From positions 1 to 52,375 of the forward strand of contig NZ_RHPP01000013.1 in NCBI RefSeq assembly GCF_003935715.1: 52,375 nt of DNA, read 5' to 3'. The notes under the pieces are model-generated. The model did not search any database. It had not been told where the DNA came from and was given only the letters and a program-made list of their open reading frames with translations. The DNA comes from Stenotrophomonas sp. 278 (GTDB lineage Bacteria > Pseudomonadota > Gammaproteobacteria > Xanthomonadales > Xanthomonadaceae). Both the position numbers and the translations under genes were made by a program. Positions 35,947-44,986 of the stretch are shown here, in pieces (positions within the stretch are counted from its first letter, which is position 1; the number at the start of each line of letters is the position of its first letter).

Positions 35947-36049
35947 GTGGGTCGGGGTGGGTTTGCGGGACCGTCAAAAACATGGATGTTTTTGACGAGC
36001 CCCCATGGACGGGTTCACGGCGTGTCCCGCAAACCCATTCCGACCCGCC
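35947..36049. repeat. inverted-repeat element with inner hairpin, copy D
   Basis: The outer arms are about 26 bp with three mismatches (left GGTCGGGGTGGGTTTGCGGG, right TCCCGCAAACCCATTCCGAC). A single inner perfect hairpin GTCAAAAACA / TGTTTTTGAC with loop TGGA spans 35973-35996, followed by GCCCCCATGGACG. Same arm sequence and same ATGGACG block as the cloverleaf element at 7357-7541, but a different interior. Confidence 0.82.
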
Positions 36050-36097
36050 AAGCCGCGGATGCCGTGTACCGAGGGGTCTTCGCGCGAACTCAATAGC

Positions 36098-36119
36098 AGC
36101 CGGGCAAGCCCGTCTCTAC
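36098..36119 (-). repeat. GTAG-type REP hairpin
   Basis: AGCCGGGC / GCCCGTCT around AA, ending in CTAC (36116-36119). One stem mismatch. Confidence 0.75.
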
Positions 36120-36130
36120 GTGGCCCAGAC

Positions 36131-36162
36131 ACAACAACGGCACCGTCAGGTGCCGTTGTTGT
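36131..36162 (-). terminator. terminator hairpin downstream of hisS
   Basis: A 13-bp perfect stem ACAACAACGGCAC (36131-36143) with GTGCCGTTGTTGT (36150-36162), loop CGTCAG, beginning 20 bp after the hisS stop. The T-tract on the minus strand is poor, so the assignment rests on stem strength and position. Confidence 0.65.
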
Positions 36163-36182
36163 TTAAAGCATTCAACAAACCA

Positions 36183-37580
36183 TCACGCCATCGCGCGGGT
36201 CTGCTCCAGTTCCACCTGCAACGCGCTGGCCAGCTCTTCGCGGGCGACTTCGAACTGCTGTTCGCGCAGCAGGTCCTTTACCGCCACCACGCCGCGGGCC
36301 AGTTCGTCTTCGCCCGCCAGCACCACGAAACGGATGCCTGCCTTGGCGGCGTATTGGAACTGCTTGCCGATCTTCTTCGGCTCCATCTGCACTTCGGTGT
36401 TGATGCCACCGGCGCGCAGGCGACGGGCCAGGTCCAGCGAATCCGGCAGACCGTTGTCGTCCATCAAGGCCACCAGCGCGTGCACGCTGCTGTCCTCGAT
36501 GCCGGCAATCAGCCCGGCTTCCTGCAGCTGCCAGAACAGGCGGCTCAGGCCGATGGAAATGCCCACGCCCGGCAGCTTGGACCTGGTGTAGTGGCTGGCC
36601 AGGTCTTCGTAACGACCGCCCGAGCAGATCGAACCGATCTGCGGGTGGTCGGTCAGCGTGGTTTCGTACACCGTGCCGGTGTAGTAATCCAGGCCGCGTG
36701 CAATCGAGAAGTTCAGGCAGTACGAGGTTTCCGGCACGCCCAGCGCCTTCACCAGCGTCAGCACTTCGCGCAGTTCGGCCACGCCCACCTTCAGGGTGTC
36801 GCTTGCGGCCGCATCCGCCACCAGCGCGTCCAGCTGCGCCAACGCATCGGCGTGGCTGGTCGAGCGCACCGCCACGAAGGCCAGAATGCGCTCCACCTGC
36901 TCGGCCGGCAGGTCGAACCCTTCACCGGTCAGCGTTTCGCGCACATAGTCCGGACCACGCTTGTCCAGCTTGTCCACCTCGCGCAGCACCGCCAGCTGGC
37001 GCTCGCCATCGGCCACGCCCAGGCTTTCGAAAAAGCCGCGCATCAGCTTGCGGTTGTTCAACTGGACCGAAAAATCACCGATGCGCAGTTCCGAGAACAC
37101 CGCGTGGATCACTGCCAGCACTTCGGCGTCGTAACGCGTGCTCAGGGTGTCCTTGCCGATCACATCGATGTCGCACTGGTAGAACTCGCGGAAACGACCG
37201 CGCTGGGCGCGCTCGCCACGGTACACGCGCTGCATCTGGTAACGGCGGAACGGGAAGGTCAGGTCGTGCTCGTGCTCGGCCACGTAACGGGCCAGCGGCA
37301 CGGTCAGGTCGAAACGCAGGGCAAGTTCCGGCAGGCTCTTGTCGCCGGCTTCTGCCGCGTTGGCCAGGGCACCGGTGGACTGCGCGAAGTACACCTGACG
37401 CTCGGTTTCACCGCCGGACTTGGTCAGCAGCACATCCGACAGTTCGAACACCGGCGTTTCGACCGGCAGGAACCCGAACCGCTCGTAATTGCGGCGGATG
37501 ACGTCCAGCATGCGCTGGAACGCGATCTGCTGGCGCGGCAGCAGTTCCAAGGTGCCGGACGGCGTACGGGGCTTGATCAC
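36183..37580 (-). CDS. hisS: histidyl-tRNA synthetase
   Basis: A 465-residue class II synthetase. It has motif 2-like [16 protein letters not shown], the histidine-binding [13 protein letters not shown] and the C-terminal anticodon-binding domain (about 370-465). The start is GTG at 37580: [20 protein letters not shown] aligns with known HisS N-termini, and AGGAG is 8 bases upstream; the frame up to 37685 is not supported. [15 protein letters not shown] and YQCDIDVIG resemble the eukaryotic-type HisRS more than the E. coli one. It lies just beyond the his operon but is separated by about 500 bp of repeats. Confidence 0.95.
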   Translation of the reverse strand: MIKPRTPSGTLELLPRQQIAFQRMLDVIRRNYERFGFLPVETPVFELSDVLLTKSGGETERQVYFAQSTGALANAAEAGDKSLPELALRFDLTVPLARYVAEHEHDLTFPFRRYQMQRVYRGERAQRGRFREFYQCDIDVIGKDTLSTRYDAEVLAVIHAVFSELRIGDFSVQLNNRKLMRGFFESLGVADGERQLAVLREVDKLDKRGPDYVRETLTGEGFDLPAEQVERILAFVAVRSTSHADALAQLDALVADAAASDTLKVGVAELREVLTLVKALGVPETSYCLNFSIARGLDYYTGTVYETTLTDHPQIGSICSGGRYEDLASHYTRSKLPGVGISIGLSRLFWQLQEAGLIAGIEDSSVHALVALMDDNGLPDSLDLARRLRAGGINTEVQMEPKKIGKQFQYAAKAGIRFVVLAGEDELARGVVAVKDLLREQQFEVAREELASALQVELEQTRAMA

Positions 37581-37721
37581 TTGCGGGGCTCCTGCTCGAA
37601 ACGTGGGGTGTGCGGGCCGGCTATTGTAGCCGCAGCCGGCCTTCCGCCCCAGTGAGGGGGCGGTAATCCGGCTGAACCGCCGCATGAAGTATCATAGGGG
37701 TGTCCCGCTTACTGGCTGCAC

Positions 37722-38483
37722 ATGACCCGGCCCCACTCCGGCACCGCACTTTCCGCTGTAGATGACCCCGCACCGGGGTGTTCGACACTGAAGGACTGCC
37801 TGCACTGCTCGGTCCGCCATCTGGCGGTCTGCTCGGCGCTGTCGCCGGATGAAGTGCAGGCGCTGGAACGGGTGACGGTCTCTCAGCCGCTGCCGCTGGG
37901 GGCCACCCTGGCCCGCGCCGGTGAGCCGCGCCAACATGTCTATACCTTGACCAGCGGCGCACTGCGGCTGGTGCGCACCCTGGCCGATGGCCGCCGCCAG
38001 ATCAGCACCTTCGTGCTGCCCGGTGACTATCTGGGCCTGACCGGCAGCGACCACCACCGCTACGACATCGAAGCCATCGCCGACAGCCGCGTGTGCCGGG
38101 TCGCCCTGAGCCAGATGAAGGACCTGCGGGCCCGCTATCCGCATCTGGAGCGCAAGCTGCTGCAGCGCGCCTGCCAGGAACTGGACGCCGCCGCCGATGC
38201 GGCCTTGGCGCTGGGCCGGCTGCAGCCGGCTGAGAAGCTGGCCGACTTCCTGCTGCGGCTGGCTGCGCGTGAGGCTCCGCTGGGCGGCAATGCCTTGCGG
38301 GTGACCTTGCCGATGGGGCGTGGCGATATCGCCGACCATCTGGGGCTGACGATGGAAACCGTGAGCCGTACGTTTACCAAGCTGCGGCAGCAGGGGTTGA
38401 TTGCCCTGCCCCATCTGAACACCGTCGAGATCCTCGATCAGGACGGGCTGCGGGAGCTTTCGGCCGACGAAGGCTGGGCGTGA
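37722..38483 (+). CDS. Fnr-type Crp-family oxygen-responsive regulator
   Basis: A 253-residue Crp/Fnr regulator. The N-terminus has CSTLKDCLHCSVRHLAVC, a C-x5-C-x2-C-x7-C arrangement, and a further Cys in ADSRVCRVAL (~residue 124), as needed for a 4Fe-4S cluster of the Fnr/FnrN type. The cyclic-nucleotide-binding-like beta roll spans ~50-145, and the helix-turn-helix is RGDIADHLGLTMETVSRTFT with the E-x-x-S-R recognition residues of Fnr. It should activate genes for low-oxygen growth. It is divergent from hisS with 141 bp between; TATCAT at about 37690 may be its -10. No good Shine-Dalgarno is seen. The symbol is left blank because fnr, anr and clp-type names vary. Confidence 0.88.
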   Translation: MTRPHSGTALSAVDDPAPGCSTLKDCLHCSVRHLAVCSALSPDEVQALERVTVSQPLPLGATLARAGEPRQHVYTLTSGALRLVRTLADGRRQISTFVLPGDYLGLTGSDHHRYDIEAIADSRVCRVALSQMKDLRARYPHLERKLLQRACQELDAAADAALALGRLQPAEKLADFLLRLAAREAPLGGNALRVTLPMGRGDIADHLGLTMETVSRTFTKLRQQGLIALPHLNTVEILDQDGLRELSADEGWA

Positions 38484-38487
38484 TCCC

Positions 38488-38509
38488 GTAGAGCCGGGCT
38501 TGCCCGGCT
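38488..38509 (+). repeat. GTAG-type REP hairpin
   Basis: GTAG 38488-38491 followed by AGCCGGGC / GCCCGGCT with loop TT, 4 bp after the Fnr-type regulator stop. Confidence 0.85.
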
Positions 38510-38530
38510 GCCGTTCGCGCGCAAAAGGCC

Positions 38531-38604
38531 AGCCGGGCAAGCCGCGCCGACGTAGTAGCACGGCGTCCAGCCGATAAACGCGTCGCCACGCGCCATTGCA
38601 ATGA
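38531..38604 (-). repeat. dispersed 74-bp repeat, copy 1
   Basis: On the minus strand it matches 45799-45872 at 71 of 74 positions. It begins TTCATTGCAATGGCGCGTGG and ends in GGCTTGCCCGGCT. Read from the ATG it gives MARGDAFIGWTPCYYVGAAC, while the other copy gives MARGDAFVAWTPCYYVGAAC. An overlapping local palindrome (CGTCGCCA with TGGCGACG) spans about 38581-38618. Confidence 0.8.
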
Positions 38605-38658
38605 ATGGATGGCGACGCGTTGCGTTGCAGCGGGGTTGATGGATTGCCGCAAACCGCC

Positions 38659-38680
38659 AGCCGGGCAAGCCCGGCTCTAC
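38659..38680 (-). repeat. GTAG-type REP hairpin
   Basis: AGCCGGGC / GCCCGGCT with loop AA ending in CTAC 38677-38680, 17 bp downstream of the thrC stop. It may end the thr transcript. Confidence 0.85.
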
Positions 38681-38697
38681 ATGGCCTACAACCGCGA

Positions 38698-39987
38698 TCA
38701 CCCCAACAACACCTCACGCAACGCCGCATACTCCGGCGCGCACGGCTCCGCCTTCGCCGGCCGCTCCAGCAGTTCCGTCAGCGCCACCGGCACCTCCAGC
38801 GCACGCCCGATCAACGGCTCCACCACCGATTCAAACTTGGCCGGGTGCGCGGTCGCCGCCACCGCCCAATGCCCCTGCACGCCTTCCGCACGCAGCTGCT
38901 CCAGCAGGTGCACCGCCGTCGCCGTATGCGGACAAAACACCTCCCCCGCTTGGGCATGACGCCGGGTAATCACCTCACGAATCGTTGCGTCATCCACGGA
39001 CTCACTGCGGAACGCCCCGCGCAACGCCACATCATCCTCGCCGAACAGCCAGCGCAACCGCTCGAAGTTGCTTGGCGCACCGACATCCATCGCGTTGGCC
39101 AACGTCGCCACGCTGGTCGCCGGCGTATACGCAGCGCCATGGAAGAAGCGCGGCAGCACCGCGTTGGCATTCGTGGCCAACGCAATCTGGCTGATCGGCA
39201 GACCCATGCCACGTGCCAGTATCGCTGCCATCGCATTGCCCAGGTTGCCGGTGGGCACCACCAGATTCAGCACCTCGCCGGTCGCGGCGTGGTGGTTCAG
39301 CGCAGCGTCGGCGTAGTAGCTCATCTGCGGCAACCAGCGGCCCAGGCTGATGCTGTTGGCCGAACTGAGCGGCACCTGCTTCTGCAGGTCCTCATCGCCA
39401 AGCGCCTGCTTGACCATCGCCTGGCAGTCATCGAACGACCCGGCCACGCGCAGGGTATGGATGTTGTCCCCGAAGCATCCCAGCTGATGCGCCTGCCGCG
39501 GCGAGACCCGTCCGTCTGGATACAGCACCACCACACGGATGCCGGGCTGACGGTGGAAAGCCGCCGCCACCGCCGCACCGGTGTCGCCCGAGGTGGCGAC
39601 CACGATGGTCAGCGGCTGGCTCTGGTCGCGCTGCAGTCGTGACAGGCTGGCCGCCAGAAAACGTGCACCGAAATCCTTGAATGCGGCAGTAGGGCCATGG
39701 AAGAGTTCCAGCACATGGTCCTGCGGGGTGGACAGCGGCACCAGTGGTGCCGGGAAGGTAAACGCCTGCTCGCACAATGCGCCTAGATCCGCCTGCAGGG
39801 CGTCACCGGCAAAATACGGGGCCAGCACCGCTTCGGCATTGGCTGCCAGGCTGCCGCGCGCCGACCAGGTCTGTGCCTGCGGACGCACCTCCGGCACATA
39901 CAGGCCACCATCGGGTGCCAGACCGGCGGCCAGCGCCTGGCTGAGTGAGGCGACAGGTGCAGCGTGACGCGTGGAAACGAAGTTCAT
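38698..39987 (-). CDS. thrC: threonine synthase
   Basis: A 429-residue PLP enzyme converting O-phosphohomoserine to threonine. The PLP Lys is Lys104 in HGPTAAFKDFG; VATSGDTGAAVAAAF and PTGNLGNAMAA bind cofactor phosphate and substrate. The length matches the short proteobacterial class. It is last in thrABC with a 34-bp gap after thrB. Confidence 0.96.
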   Translation of the reverse strand: MNFVSTRHAAPVASLSQALAAGLAPDGGLYVPEVRPQAQTWSARGSLAANAEAVLAPYFAGDALQADLGALCEQAFTFPAPLVPLSTPQDHVLELFHGPTAAFKDFGARFLAASLSRLQRDQSQPLTIVVATSGDTGAAVAAAFHRQPGIRVVVLYPDGRVSPRQAHQLGCFGDNIHTLRVAGSFDDCQAMVKQALGDEDLQKQVPLSSANSISLGRWLPQMSYYADAALNHHAATGEVLNLVVPTGNLGNAMAAILARGMGLPISQIALATNANAVLPRFFHGAAYTPATSVATLANAMDVGAPSNFERLRWLFGEDDVALRGAFRSESVDDATIREVITRRHAQAGEVFCPHTATAVHLLEQLRAEGVQGHWAVAATAHPAKFESVVEPLIGRALEVPVALTELLERPAKAEPCAPEYAALREVLLG

Positions 39988-40021
39988 GGAGAATCCTGAA
40001 AGAAGAAAGACGAACCAACGC

Positions 40022-40948
40022 TCACAGCAGGTGCGCCGCCGGCGCGTTCAACGGCGAAACCCAGGCCTGGCTGTCGAAGCCGGCATCGGCAAACGCCTGC
40101 TGCACCGAGTCGCGAGCGGCTTCCGCTGCTTCGCGCTGCTCGAACCAGGCAAACACGCTGGGTCCAGCCCCGGAGATGCTGGCCCCCATCGCACCTGACG
40201 TCAGTGCTGCATCGCGTGCCGCTTCAAAGCCCACTATCAGGGACGCGCGACGCGGCTCGACCAACACATCGCGCAGACCCGCGCGCACGCGACCGGCATC
40301 ACCGCTGTAACAGCCGCTGATCACCAGCGCCAGGTTCGCACTCTGCGCCACGAATTCGGACAACGCGTAATGCCCCTGCAAGGCGGCGCGTGCGCGGCGT
40401 GTTTCCAGCACCGCATCCGGATGCACCAGCAGGCTGTGCCACGCCTCCGGCACCGGCAGCGGCACCAGACGATCCGACGTGCTCAGCACCAGCCCGCCCA
40501 GCAGCATCGGACCCAGGTTGTCGCCGTGCCGGCCACCGCTGGCCACTGCCTCGCCCGTGAGCGCGAACGGATACAGCGCCTCACGTGGCAGCGGCGCATC
40601 CAGCAGCGCGTTTGCGGCCACCAGCGCCGCAACGCAGGAGGCCGCCGACCCGCCCATGCCCGAACCCAGCGGAATGCCCTTGTCGATCTCCAGCTCGAAC
40701 CCGAATGGCAACGCCAGCGCCTCACGCAGCGCGATCAGCGCCGCACCGGCCGTGTTGGCGGCCGCCTCCAGCGGAAGATTCACGGTGGTGCCGCGAATGA
40801 CGGCAATTCTTACCTCGGGTTCGGCAATCCGCCGCACCGTGACCGTGTCGCCTACACCGGCAATGGCGTGGCCGAGAATGTCGAATCCCACCGCCACATT
40901 GCCGACCGAAGCCGGTGCAAACGCCCTTGCAATGTCGCCTTCGCTCAC
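40022..40948 (-). CDS. thrB: homoserine kinase (GHMP family)
   Basis: A 308-residue GHMP kinase. It shows [20 protein letters not shown] at the N-terminus, the ATP-binding [20 protein letters not shown], and [14 protein letters not shown] near the C-terminus. It phosphorylates homoserine for ThrC. The start overlaps thrA by 4 bp. Confidence 0.96.
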   Translation of the reverse strand: MSEGDIARAFAPASVGNVAVGFDILGHAIAGVGDTVTVRRIAEPEVRIAVIRGTTVNLPLEAAANTAGAALIALREALALPFGFELEIDKGIPLGSGMGGSAASCVAALVAANALLDAPLPREALYPFALTGEAVASGGRHGDNLGPMLLGGLVLSTSDRLVPLPVPEAWHSLLVHPDAVLETRRARAALQGHYALSEFVAQSANLALVISGCYSGDAGRVRAGLRDVLVEPRRASLIVGFEAARDAALTSGAMGASISGAGPSVFAWFEQREAAEAARDSVQQAFADAGFDSQAWVSPLNAPAAHLL

Positions 40949-43470
40949 AGTCGCGCCCCTTCGCCCGCCGCCACCCGCAGCACATCGGCAAACACCCCGG
41001 CGGCGGTCACTTCCGGGCCTGCGCCCGGCCCCTGCACCACCAGCGGGTTGTCGCAGTAACGACGCGTGGTGAAGGACACCACATTGTCGGTCAGGCGCAG
41101 ATTGGCGAACGCATGGCTGGCCGGCAGCTCCACCAGCCCGACCTGTGCGCCTTCGTTCGACAACCGCGCTACATAGCGCAGCACCGCACCACGTGCACGC
41201 GCCTGTGCCAGCCTTTCGGCAAACGCCGCATCCACGCTGGCCAACCCGGCCATGAAGTCGGCAACGCTGGAATCGCGCAGCGACTCGGGCACCAGGCTTT
41301 CCACCCGCACGTGCTCCAGGCTCAGCTCACGCCCAGCCTCGCGCGCCAGAATGACCAGCTTGCGCGCCACGTCCACACCGGAAAGATCATCGCGCGGGTC
41401 CGGTTCGGTATAGCCCAGCCGGCGCGCTTCGGTCACCAGCTGCGAGAAGGGAGCCTGGCCGTCGTACTTGTTGAACAGCCACGCCAGCGTGCCGGAGAAG
41501 ATCCCGTCGATGGCCAGGATCTCATCACCCGTATCAACCAGATCGCGCAGCGTGGTGATCACTGGCAACCCGGCCCCCACCGTGGCCTCGTAACGGAAGC
41601 GCGCACCGCTGGCCGCCGCGGCCTCGCGGATGGCGTGATAGCGCGCCAGCGGGCCTGCACCGGCCTGCTTGTTCGGGGTGACCACGTGAATGCCGGCCGC
41701 CAGCCAGCCGGCATAGCGCTCGGCCACTTCGGCGCTGCCGCTGCAGTCGATGATCAACGCATGCGGCAGGTGCGCGGACTGCAGGTGTTCGGTGAATTTG
41801 TCCAGGTCGGAGGCTTCGCCCTGCCCCGCCAGTGCGGCGCGCCAGTCGCCACTGAGTCCTCGCGGCTCCAATCGCATGCGGCTGCGCGAGGCCACCGCGC
41901 GCAGCCGCAGGTCCACGTTGGCGCGGGCCAGCAGTCCGCCGTGCGTGGCCAGCAGCTGGTCCAGCAGTGCCGCGCCGACGTTGCCCGGCCCGATCACGCC
42001 GACCGAGAACGTCTGCGGCGACAGCCAGAAGCCTGCATGCGCCGCGCGCAGCGCCTTGGTTGCCTGGCCGCTGTCCACCGCAACGGAGATGTTGCGTTCG
42101 GATGAGCCCTGCGCAATCGCCAGAATGTTTACCTGCGCGCGGCCCAGCGATTCGAACAACCGCGCCGCCACACCCGGCTGCCCGGCCATGCCGTCACCCA
42201 CTGCCGCCAGCACGCTGACGTTGTCGGTCAGCTGCACGCGCTGCACCTGACCCACGCTCAGCTCATGGGCGAACGCCTGCAGCAGGGCCGCACGCGCCGC
42301 CGAAGCTTCAGCCTGGCGTACCACGCAGCAGATGGAGTGTTCCGAAGAACCCTGCGAGATCATCACCACGGAAACATGCGCGTTGCGCAGCGCCGCGAAC
42401 ACGCGCTCGGCCGTACCTGGCACACCGATCAGGCCGGTGCCTTCCAGGTTCAACAGCGCCAGGTCCGGGCTCAGGGTCAGACCCTTGATCGGGCCGCCCA
42501 CGGTGCGCTCGCCGGTGATGCGGGTCCCCGGGTGATCGGGCTGGAAGGTGTTGCGGATGATGATCGGCAGGCCCCGCTCGATCGCCGGCGACATCGTCTG
42601 CGGATGCACCACCTTGGCTCCGAAGTAAGCCAGTTCGCAGGCTTCGTCGTAGCTGAGCGCTTCCAGCTGCACGGCTTCGGGCACCACGCGCGGGTCCGCC
42701 GAAAGCACGCCATCCACGTCGGTCCAGATATGCAGTTCATCAGCGTTGAACAACGCCGCGAAGATCGCGCCGGAGTAGTCGCTGCCATTGCGACCCAGCG
42801 TGGTGATGCGGTCGCGGCGGTCGCGGGCGACAAATCCAGTGGCGACCACGCGGCTACCCGGGTGCGCCTCGCGCCATTCGACCAGCCGCTGCGCGCTCTG
42901 TACCCAGTCCACGTCCACGCCCAGCTCGCCGCGATCCACCACCAGCACCTCGCGCGCATCCAGCACCGCGCAGTCTTCACCAATGCTGCGGAAGTAGTGC
43001 CCCAGCAGGTGCGCCGAATACACCTCGCCCAGGCCCTGCACGCGGTCCAGCACTTCCGGCGGCAGCCCACCGATCACGCCCAGCGCAGCCAGCACCTCGG
43101 CCAGATGGTCGAAGCGCGCATCCAGCCACTCCACCGTAGGACCGGAATGCTCACCCAGCAGCGCCACAGCCGCACCGCGATGACGTGCGCGCAGTGCGTG
43201 CCAGTCATCGCGCCACTGCGGGGCGTCTTCGGCGGCGCGCTCGGCCAGCGCGATCAGCGCGTCGGTGACGCCCTTCATCGCCGATACCACGGTGACCTGC
43301 AGGGCCTCATCGCGGGCCAGCAGCAACTGGGCCACGTGGCGGTAACGCTCGGCATCGGCCACCGAGGTGCCGCCGAACTTGTGCACCACCGTGGCGGTGG
43401 CGACTTTCAGCGGCGAAAGCGGCGCGGATGCGGCGGTGGCGTCAGAAGATGGAGCGGCAGCGATGGACAT
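40945..43470 (-). CDS. thrA: bifunctional aspartokinase / homoserine dehydrogenase
   Basis: An 841-residue fusion. The aspartokinase domain begins [17 protein letters not shown], followed by two ACT-like regulatory repeats (about 330-480, with [18 protein letters not shown] and [20 protein letters not shown]), and the homoserine dehydrogenase domain has [20 protein letters not shown] and a [12 protein letters not shown]-type substrate segment. It catalyses the first and third steps from aspartate to threonine; feedback by threonine is expected from the family. An N-terminal extension of ~25 residues rich in Ala/Ser precedes the kinase. It is first in thrABC and is preceded by a leader peptide. 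Confidence 0.96.
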   Translation of the reverse strand: MSIAAAPSSDATAASAPLSPLKVATATVVHKFGGTSVADAERYRHVAQLLLARDEALQVTVVSAMKGVTDALIALAERAAEDAPQWRDDWHALRARHRGAAVALLGEHSGPTVEWLDARFDHLAEVLAALGVIGGLPPEVLDRVQGLGEVYSAHLLGHYFRSIGEDCAVLDAREVLVVDRGELGVDVDWVQSAQRLVEWREAHPGSRVVATGFVARDRRDRITTLGRNGSDYSGAIFAALFNADELHIWTDVDGVLSADPRVVPEAVQLEALSYDEACELAYFGAKVVHPQTMSPAIERGLPIIIRNTFQPDHPGTRITGERTVGGPIKGLTLSPDLALLNLEGTGLIGVPGTAERVFAALRNAHVSVVMISQGSSEHSICCVVRQAEASAARAALLQAFAHELSVGQVQRVQLTDNVSVLAAVGDGMAGQPGVAARLFESLGRAQVNILAIAQGSSERNISVAVDSGQATKALRAAHAGFWLSPQTFSVGVIGPGNVGAALLDQLLATHGGLLARANVDLRLRAVASRSRMRLEPRGLSGDWRAALAGQGEASDLDKFTEHLQSAHLPHALIIDCSGSAEVAERYAGWLAAGIHVVTPNKQAGAGPLARYHAIREAAAASGARFRYEATVGAGLPVITTLRDLVDTGDEILAIDGIFSGTLAWLFNKYDGQAPFSQLVTEARRLGYTEPDPRDDLSGVDVARKLVILAREAGRELSLEHVRVESLVPESLRDSSVADFMAGLASVDAAFAERLAQARARGAVLRYVARLSNEGAQVGLVELPASHAFANLRLTDNVVSFTTRRYCDNPLVVQGPGAGPEVTAAGVFADVLRVAAGEGARL

Positions 43471-43485
43471 GTTGACCTCGATTGA

Positions 43486-43541
43486 GGCCCCGCGTCATCC
43501 AGGCTGAAGGGATTCCCCGCCACCTGGTCTGGTGCGGGGCC
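43486..43541 (-). promoter_or_regulatory. alternative hairpins in the thr operon leader
   Basis: On the minus-strand transcript the arm GGCCCCGC (43541-43534) can pair either with GCGGGG (43520-43515) or with GCGGGGCC (43493-43486). These are mutually exclusive structures between the leader peptide stop and thrA. No clear U-tract follows, so this may control translation or Rho access rather than form a classical terminator. Confidence 0.55.
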
Positions 43542-43555
43542 GTGGTTTTCGGAAG

Positions 43556-43693
43556 TTACGCGAAGACGACGGACCGCACCGGACGAGTGGTACCGGTGGT
43601 AATGGTGGTGGTGCCGATGGTGCGACCACACGTCTGCACGCCGCCGATGAGGGCGGTGGTGAGCAGAGCAGCGGTGGCGGCGATCAGGACCAT
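43556..43693 (-). CDS. thrL: thr operon leader peptide, Thr/Ile-rich
   Basis: A 45-residue open frame 85 bp upstream of thrA. Residues 25-36 read TIGTTTITTGTT, eight Thr and two Ile in twelve, closely resembling the control codons of E. coli ThrL. In total there are 12 Thr and 4 Ile. A promoter with perfect TTGACA (43729-43724) and TTTTCT (43705-43700) places the transcription start at or next to the ATG, so the peptide may be translated from a leaderless mRNA; no Shine-Dalgarno is visible. Ribosome stalling at Thr/Ile codons would then set thrABC expression. A shorter internal start cannot be excluded. Confidence 0.78.
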   Translation of the reverse strand: MVLIAATAALLTTALIGGVQTCGRTIGTTTITTGTTRPVRSVVFA

Positions 43694-43699
43694 GTGCCA

Positions 43700-43729
43700 A
43701 GAAAACACCGCCGCCGGGCGGCTTGTCAA
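43700..43729 (-). promoter_or_regulatory. thr operon promoter
   Basis: Minus-strand TTGACA at 43729-43724 and TTTTCT at 43705-43700, spacer 18 bp. The -35 is a perfect consensus; the -10 is weak (3 of 6). The start point would fall at about 43693. Confidence 0.6.
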
Positions 43730-43820
43730 GTGTTGCGCTGCAAAAATCCAAACCGGCCAATCTTCACGCAACGTCGTTGAAAACGTTACGAATGTGACCA
43801 TTCAGGCCAGGCAACGGTTT

Positions 43821-44771
43821 TCAGCCGACGTGCTCGGCCACGGCGCGCGGCGGCCGATGCGCATGCGCGCACAGCAGCACCCCGGAAACCAGGCAGGCAA
43901 TCGCCAGCAGTTCCATCAGCGTCGGCCAGCGCTGCTGCCACGCGAACCCATACAACAGCGCGAACAGCGTTTCGAACACGATCATCTGCCCTGTCAGCGT
44001 CAGTGGCAGGTTCTGGCTGGCGCGGTTCCAGCACGCATTGCCGACAACCGAGGCCACCACCGCCACGCCGGCACTGATCACCCAGAACCACGCCCAATCC
44101 GACGAAGCATGCGCAGTCGACGAAGGCAGCACGAACGCACTGGGCACCAGCAGCAACGCCAGCCCGCCGGTGGCCACACCGGTCAGCAGCGACCAGTCAT
44201 GGCCGGACAGGTCCGGCCGCCGTGCCAGCCAGCGGCTGTTGCCGATGGAGTACAGCGCCCACGAGAACAACGCCCCGAACGCACATACCAACCCCAGCAG
44301 ACGCCGCCCTACTGAGCCTTCGGCATGCTCGGCCTGCAGCGCTTCGTAGCCCACGAGCGCCACCCCCAGCACACATAACGCCAGTGCCGGGGCAAGTTGC
44401 TTCAGGGGCACCGCGCCTTTCTCGCGCACCCCTACCAGGGTCACCACGACCGGAATGAGCCCCACGATCAATGAAGCCGCCGCACCGCCTGCCCATTGCA
44501 CCGCGTTGGAGAGCAGCACGAAATACACCAGATTGCCGGCCAGACTGAGCCACAGCAGGCCCTTCCATTCGGCCGCACCGATCCGCGTGCGTAGTTCCTT
44601 CCATCGCGGGGCCAGCAGCACGATCGCAATCAGCCCATAGACCAGATAGCGCCCGGCCGACAGCTGCACGGCGCTGAACTGGCTGAGCACGGCAGGAGCC
44701 AGGAACACCACACCCCACAACGCGCCCGCGGCGACGCCGTTGGCAATGCCAACGCCCATTGAACGGTTCAT
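43821..44771 (-). CDS. EamA-family (DMT) transporter
   Basis: A 316-residue membrane protein with about 10 hydrophobic segments in two EamA-type halves. It includes ANGVAAGALWGVVFLAPAVL at TM1, GGAAASLIVGLIPVVVTLVG in the first half and GQMIVFETLFALLYGFAW in the second. EamA proteins export amino acids or other metabolites; the substrate is unknown. The upstream AraC gene on the same strand is separated by a 215-bp region with a REP pair and may regulate it. Confidence 0.88.
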   Translation of the reverse strand: MNRSMGVGIANGVAAGALWGVVFLAPAVLSQFSAVQLSAGRYLVYGLIAIVLLAPRWKELRTRIGAAEWKGLLWLSLAGNLVYFVLLSNAVQWAGGAAASLIVGLIPVVVTLVGVREKGAVPLKQLAPALALCVLGVALVGYEALQAEHAEGSVGRRLLGLVCAFGALFSWALYSIGNSRWLARRPDLSGHDWSLLTGVATGGLALLLVPSAFVLPSSTAHASSDWAWFWVISAGVAVVASVVGNACWNRASQNLPLTLTGQMIVFETLFALLYGFAWQQRWPTLMELLAIACLVSGVLLCAHAHRPPRAVAEHVG

Positions 44772-44858
44772 CTGACGGCGGGGCTCCGGGTGTGGGGAGC
44801 CGGGAGTTTAGGGGTTATGCGGGGTCGAACTCTTGACCCAGACTCTTGCGATAACCTG

Positions 44859-44963
44859 GTAGCGCCGGCCGTTGGCCGGCCCAAGCGGCGTTTGGACCCA
44901 TTCGGGCGACCACACATCGCGACATGAAAGACGATCCGTGGGCCGGCCAACGGCCGGCGCTAC
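44859..44963. repeat. facing pair of GTAG-type REP hairpins
   Basis: GTAG 44859-44862 with GCCGGCC / GGCCGGC (loop GTT), and inverted GCCGGCC / GGCCGGC (loop AAC) ending in CTAC 44960-44963. The two face each other across about 60 bp, between araC-type and eamA-type genes. Confidence 0.87.
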
Positions 44964-44986
44964 CGATGTCGCTCCCCACTCCGTCG

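Noticed and set aside
43407-43760. Alternative frame over the thr leader with His/Arg-rich sequence (HHRHHHHYHRYH)
   Set aside because: Frame-shifted shadow of the Thr codons (ACC repeats read as CAC); it overlaps thrA and lacks a plausible start.
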